Of a stretch of DNA of 64,000 nt, positions 59,225 through 64,000 are shown piece after piece. The stretch's first letter is position 1. The number at the start of each line of letters is the position of its first letter. The notes below the pieces were generated by a model that was not told the DNA's origin, ran no database searches, and saw only the letters and a program-made list of their open reading frames with translations. The stretch comes from Eretmocerus hayati (taxonomy: Eukaryota > Arthropoda > Insecta > Hymenoptera > Aphelinidae), in contig CM056744.1 in NCBI GenBank assembly GCA_029851415.1, positions 14,825,268-14,889,267 of the forward strand, given 5' to 3'. Both the position numbers and the translations under genes were made by a program.

Positions 59225-59490
59225 TCTTGCGTCGAAACTATCAAGTCTCTGTGCCTTGGAATTCAGTAATTCTAATGGTTAATCTAGTGTTGAGACTTTC
59301 GAGTCTTCTGTGCTTGAATTCATCGATTTTAAGCTCAAGAGAAAAACTAGCGGTGAGACTATCAAGTCTCTGTGCTTTGAACTAATTGACTTCAAGGTCA
59401 AAAACTATCGATGAGACTATTTAGTCTCTGTGATTGAATTTGTTGATTTTAACAAAGAAAAACTAGCGCTGAGACTGTTGAGTCTCTGTG
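59225..59490 (+). repeat. Five-unit hairpin minisatellite
   Basis: GAGACTATCAAGTCTCTGTG or close variants at about 59236, 59296, 59357, 59413 and 59472, with a spacing near 60 bp. Each unit keeps the 6-bp stem GAGACT/AGTCTC, with the first unit imperfect (CGAAACT) and the second one-base shifted, while the 3-5 bp loop varies. The intervening spacers are more diverged than the stems. Confidence 0.75.
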
Positions 59491-60344
59491 TTTTACGCCT
59501 GGATTTTGGCAAAAATAATTAATTGTTAATTGGCTCACTTTTATTAGTTCCTGGATGAAACTCTTCCTCAAAAGTACTCCACTCCAGTCAACGCTCACTT
59601 GGCTGCTCAGGTCGGCGAAGACGACGGCGAAATGGACGAGTGATGTCCTGGACAAGCGGGCAACGAGGCGGCGAGAGCAAGATGCAGGTACAAAGACGGC
59701 AGCGAGCAAAAGAGCTCCGGCAGGACGATCTCCAGGATAGGCACACCGGTGGGCTGGTGGTAGCGAGCCGAAAGACAGGCGAAGGTGGCGGGTGATCCGA
59801 ATTGGTCGTATCTGGGCTGCACTACGCTGGGACTCTCTCGAGTCCCTTCTGCCTTTCGTCGCTCAAGTGGCCTGTTTTGATGAGAGTGCGCGGACCTCGG
59901 AGACAGTCCGCATCCCAAAAATGCTCTTCGCGCCGGATTCTCTCTTCTTCCCGAGTAACTTGGCTGGATCAGCGTGTGGTCGAGTGCGGACCTCGGAGAG
60001 AGACCATATTGACGAACATGCTTTGCGGCTGAGCGTTGGTTTGGAGTGGAGTGACTTTTTTGGAAGGGTTCTTTTTGCTAGTTCATATTTTTGTTTATGG
60101 TAAATCATATATATCTATACTGGATTTGATTGAAATAGGCGAGGGACATAACACATTCATTACGGCGAGTACTGTATATCATTGAAAGGTTGAGGAGCTT
60201 CTGACGAATAATCACGACTAGATTGAGTATTTGGATGAGAATTCAGATATCACGCTGCAAAGGTATATTTTCTACTGAATTTTAACTTGAATTAGATCAA
60301 ACTATGGAAATTAAAATTTTCGTGTAGAGCGAAGTATTTTGTAA

Positions 60345-60441
60345 TCGAGAGGAGATCTGACCTCCTGGTTAAGACGAACACTTATATAGAACGAATAAAA
60401 TTTCTTGCCCTCCAGATTCGTATTACAGAGGAGAGGCTGTA
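60345..60441. mobile_element. Tigger-like terminal remnant
   Basis: CTCCTGGTTAAGACGAACAC (60371) and the right-hand ATTCGTATTACAGAGGAGAG, ending CTGTA, resemble the left and right ends of the element at 55590. The interior is missing, as in a MITE. Confidence 0.4.
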
Positions 60442-60822
60442 TTCAATATTTAGCTGTACACCTTCTAAAAATTGGCCAAAAAATATAAGCATGGATTTGC
60501 TCACAACAATTCGAATCATAGATATTGATAGACCCAAAATACACTCACGAAAAATTAAGTGAACGAGTTTAGTGGCAAAGAGTCACGATAAATAAGAATG
60601 CTTATCAAAGTATTCATATCTTGCCTCGATCACTATTAATTTATAGTTTGATGCCCAGGTTCATGTGTACAAGGACGATCGATTTTTTAGAATGTCGAAA
60701 CTCAAAATTTGTAGACGCAATCCAAATATTGTACTACCCAAACAGGCCACAAGGTCTCAAATACTATTCAATCGTTATCGCTTGTGTAAAGAATTAAAAC
60801 GTCAGTATCGCTCTTTAGGAAT

Positions 60823-60860
60823 TATAAATGTGAGATATTCTTTTTCAAAACGCTCTCAAT
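60823..60860 (+). promoter_or_regulatory. TATA and initiator before signal-peptide exon
   Basis: TATAAA at 60823 is followed by CTCAATTC (about 60854) at the right spacing for transcription start, and about 68 bp later by the ATG at 60924. The coherence of the three elements supports a real gene start. Confidence 0.35.
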
Positions 60861-60923
60861 TCGTAGTGTCGCAGTATAGCCTATGCTATTTTGATAACGT
60901 CGTCGGAGGTACAAGGAATCAAG

Positions 60924-61004
60924 ATGATCATCTTCGTATACCTTATCTCAATTATTGCAACCCTTGGAAATCAGGGATATGCTCGTGTCCCCTCCATTTC
61001 TAAG
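60924..61004 (+). CDS. First exon of a secreted protein, runs off the window
   Basis: ATG at 60924 opens 27 codons: a hydrophobic core (IIFVYLISIIATL), a plausible cleavage site after GYA, and RVPSISK before a consensus donor AAG/GTAAGC. The junction is phase 0. This is the layout of a signal-peptide exon. The RVPSxxK tail before a likely CP start recalls insect apolipoprotein-D-like lipocalins, but the next exon was not found in the remaining 3 kb, so family assignment is speculative. The longer overlapping frame (60665-61003) is in another frame. Confidence 0.4.
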
Positions 61005-61009
61005 GTAAG

Positions 61010-61425
61010 CCTATTAAATATCTGGATGAATTCGCGAAAACCGTTATCTTTAACGTTCTGATTTGACATAATGAAAAGTTGTTAGATAGGTCTAACCTAA
61101 GAATGGGATCCATATATGTTCCTCTAGGATCTATGATGAATTCATATTTTGATTGGATGATCGCTGTTTTTCATACCCTACACACAAATTTATACCAAAA
61201 CTTCGGCCATTGCTCCTCTTCTTTCTAAAGTCATCCTCCAAGCTTCTGTTTTCACTATGTAACGTGAGATAATGCATTCTTGTCACACATCGTTCGGGTG
61301 CTTATGATGGATTTCATTTCAAAAATGAAACATGAAGGATAGTGATTTCGATTCTATGGCCCACAATATGAACTTTTCACACACTGGTAGGGCCCAAAAC
61401 AATTTCGCGGACGCTTGCAAAGCTG
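61010..61425 (+). other. Start of the presumed intron
   Basis: No second exon matching the signal-peptide exon was identified. There is no repeat. Confidence 0.3.
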
Positions 61426-61434
61426 AGCTATGAT

Positions 61435-62435
61435 CTTCTACGCATTTATTTCGAGTTTGGCTCAAGACAATGCAACGCAATTTGCGTTAACCGGAAGGTC
61501 TTGAAACAACCTTTCGAAAACTTACCAATAAGATTTTGAAAATTTTTCGTATAGTTATTTCAGGCCCCGATGAAACAAAATCCGGGAAAATTAGGCTAGC
61601 GTGATTAAATCAAGAAGCAGTTTTTCTTAAATATACCGAGTTATGATTTATTATGCAAAATCGCACGATCCTTGCGATGAAACTAGTGGAAAGCTGTCCT
61701 TTTGCTATTCTGTGCGTTTTTTGGTCAACTTTTTGATTTTTTGTTCCCTGACTAATCAGAAAACAGCGGTTTCTACGTATGCGCGTGATTTAACGAATTC
61801 CAAAGGAACTTCAATCGTTAGTTACAGAGAAATTTCCTTCGAAATGAGCGCTCACCGAGTTCAATTTCGTCGACTGGAATTGATTATACACGATTCTTTA
61901 GACGTTGAAATTATTCGCAGCACCATAATAGTATGGATGCAAGAGAAAGCCTCTAGCTCAGATCTCACTCACACCATCCTTATTTTTCAATCAAGCTGCC
62001 GTAACTACTAATTGGGGTCATGAAATTGACTTTTGCAAGATCCATTCTGAAGGAAATTTACTCAGCTTTTAATTTGAACTTTCTTGGAATTCGTAAAACC
62101 ACGTGCATACGCAGAAACCGCTGTTTTCTTATTGGCAAGGCTTATTGGTCAGAAAATAAAAAATCATAGAAAAATGACCAAAAAAACCCATGAAACAGCA
62201 ACCGAACAACTCCCGACCAGTTCCATCACAAAATCGTGCAATTTTGCATAAGAAACCATACTTTGGAGAAGTAAAAAGCAGTTGCTTTCGGAGATAATCA
62301 GGCTAGTCTGATTTACTCGGATTTGCCGGATCAGGGCCTGGTATGGCTGAACGAAAATGTTCAAGGTCACTGTTGAATAGGTTGATTCAAGACCTTTCCA
62401 ATGGTGCAAACTGCGTTGAGCCAAGCCTGAGATGA
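61435..62435. mobile_element. Foldback element, about 1 kb
   Basis: Left arm 61440-61790 and right arm 62100-62430 are inverted and diverged (TTTGGCTCAAGACAATGCAA against GCAAACTGCGTTGAGCCAAG; TATGCAAAATCGCACGATC against AAATCGTGCAATTTTGCATA; AAACAGCGGTTTCTACGTAT against ATACGCAGAAACCGCTGTTT). The 122-codon frame at 61643 reads the left arm and loop. Confidence 0.7.
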
Positions 62436-62569
62436 ATGCAATTTAGTAAGATCAGATCGTGAGTTTGATGATTTGGTGGAATGAGAAAGTAAAACAAAAA
62501 TACGCTGCTAAAAGTGATTAGCAGAATGCTTTCTCACGGCGTTATATGATGATAATTTTAACGAAAAAG

Positions 62570-63480
62570 AAAGTACCCTATATTTTGAGTTTTTCTTTTG
62601 AGGAAGCATTCCAGAGAGATTTGGGTCATCTAAAAGAAGGTTTTTCCAACAATATCTATTGTTTGATTGAGAGAAAATTTTGATATAGTCGGTTTAAAGA
62701 TGATTAAACTGGAGTTCTTTGTGAAAATTCCCTTCCAGCGAAAGAATCTTCATTTGAATAATGTTCTACGGATTTTATAAAATTTTCATATCAGCCACTC
62801 ATTTCAGAATGGCGCATAAGCAAGTCTTTAGGTCATTAGAATTGAGACAAATGAGTCGTAAAGGATGATACGAGTGAAAAATGAATATAAATTCTAATTT
62901 CCTACTATTTTTTGAGTTATTCTTTTGAGGAAGCTTTTTAGAGAGATTTGGGCCTTCTAGTCTGAGGTTTTTTTAACAATATCCATCGTTTGGTTGAAAC
63001 GGAATTTCGATGCAGTGGGTTTAAAAAGGGTCAAAAAGAAATTTTTGGTGAAAATTTTGATTTTTTTGAAAATTTAAGATCTGTGGAGATTAAATGAAAT
63101 TTCGGTATTAACCAATCGATAGATGATGCAGAAAAAACCATAGTTTAGGTCATTGAAATTGAGATTAATGAGTGATAAGAGAAGGTACGAGGAAAAAATG
63201 AATATTAAGAAAAATTTCTCATTATTTTCTGAGTTATTCTTTAGAGGAAGCTTTTTAGAGAGATTTGGGCCTCCTAGTCTGAGGTTTTTTTAACAATATC
63301 CATCGTTTGGTTGAGACGGAATTTCGATGCAGTGGGTTTAAAAAGGGTTAAAATGAAATTTTTGGTGGAAATTTTGAATTTTTCGGAAATTTGAGATCTG
63401 TGTAGATTTCATAAAATTTCGGTATTAACCAATCGATAGATCTTGCAGAAAAAATCGTAGTTTAGGTGACTCAATTCGTG
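62570..63480 (+). repeat. Tandem repeat, three units of about 315 bp
   Basis: TTTTAGAGAGATTTGGGCC or a variant occurs at about 62610, 62938 and 63255, each followed by AACAATATCCATCGTTTGG and, further on, GCAGTGGGTTTAAA. Units 2 and 3 are close and unit 1 is more diverged. Unit length is 310-330 bp. No coding potential. It lies in the presumed first intron of the secreted-protein gene. Confidence 0.8.
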
Positions 63481-63685
63481 GTGAGACCGTGTGAGAAAGA
63501 GATATTTATGTATTAAGAGTCGAAATTTGAGCTGTTTTGCTCTAAATACTCCATGGATCAAATTTGACTGGGAGCTGAAAGCTGCCAAATCACTGGGCTC
63601 TCAGAAATTGGATTCTGTACAACTTGTAGAAAGCCAAAAATTGATATAGTGGACAGTAAAAGAGAAAGCGTGTCCGATAGAAAAC

Positions 63686-63704
63686 AACACACACACACAC
63701 ACAC
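63686..63704 (+). repeat. (AC)n microsatellite
   Basis: ACACACACACACACACAC, about nine units. Confidence 0.95.
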
Positions 63705-64000
63705 GGACAAAGGGGTGCAAAGATGAGTCTCTGACGGATTTGGAAGGCCATTAGGAGGAAAAGTGTTACCTACAATTGATAGATTTTGGCGAGAGGATCA
63801 GAATGGTCTGAGGCTTTTTCAGATAAACGGAATTCTCTTGAAGAAAATATTGGTTTCAGTGGAAAATTTGATCAAAATTTTGCTGGGGTGAAAACAAAGC
63901 TTTCTAAGCAATAGCTCCGCAGACATCTCCGACTTTTTGTGGGCCTTCTCAGACGATGGAGAGCTCGAGTTGTGAACCATAGAATCGAATGAGAATGACG

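Larger units (their letters stand above)
58795..60110 (+). other. GC-rich island with promoter and hairpin array
   Basis: Contains TATAAAAA at 58981 with a possible start near TCAATCAGG (59003), a hairpin minisatellite (59225-59490) and a GC-rich block (59560-60060) with a repeated GCGGACCTCGGAGA motif (59891 and 59986). No frame shows a domain. An LTR-like or untranslated-leader origin is possible, but ends were not found. Confidence 0.35.

Overview
The window is AT-rich eukaryotic DNA from an insect. The evidence is two chemosensory receptor genes of arthropod-type families with GT-AG introns, arthropod TATA/Inr core promoters, and a dense load of non-coding repeats. The order cannot be fixed from the sequence. 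Hymenoptera is a plausible guess but is not shown. There is no sign of bacterial or viral organisation, and no rRNA or tRNA gene was found.

Two complete protein-coding genes could be assembled exon by exon. The first is a gustatory receptor on the minus strand (36839 down to 31924): six exons, all introns phase 0, 410 residues. The second is a divergent ionotropic receptor on the plus strand (44531 to 52532): two exons, one 6.2-kb intron, phase 0, 602 residues. They lie 7.7 kb apart and point away from each other. Both would be membrane receptors of sensory neurons. At the right edge a 27-codon exon (60924 to 61004) looks like the signal-peptide exon of a secreted protein that continues outside the window. 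A few further open stretches (17601-18364, 27691-27849, 28475-28789, 53614-53874) look partly protein-like but cannot be assigned.

The rest is repeat DNA. The left 27 kb is dominated by large inverted-repeat (foldback) elements without any transposase: 2341-7552, 12816-17376, 20210-23234, and smaller ones at 8160-9440, 9550-10239, 23654-24043 and 25110-26335. The three largest share an architecture: long arms enclosing, or containing, tandem arrays. The clearest has near-identical termini beginning CACC, a 3-bp TAA target duplication, and a 103-bp satellite organised as a 308-bp trimer in one arm. The middle (30.7-43.7 kb) holds the gustatory receptor, flanked on both sides by diverged copies of one transposon, plus hairpin MITEs and a cluster of 'CCTTGTATCGAAATG' repeats. 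The ionotropic receptor intron has absorbed a satellite, a foldback element and an LTR-like block with a TATA promoter. The right end has a decayed pogo/Tigger-type transposon, cytosine-rich satellites, a foldback related to the one at 25 kb, a GC-rich island with a hairpin minisatellite, and a 3-unit tandem repeat.

Several simple-sequence arrays (GGTCTAATTC-type, GGAT, GGCTGA, CCAGACCGT, CCCTAT) account for most of the long but meaningless reading frames.
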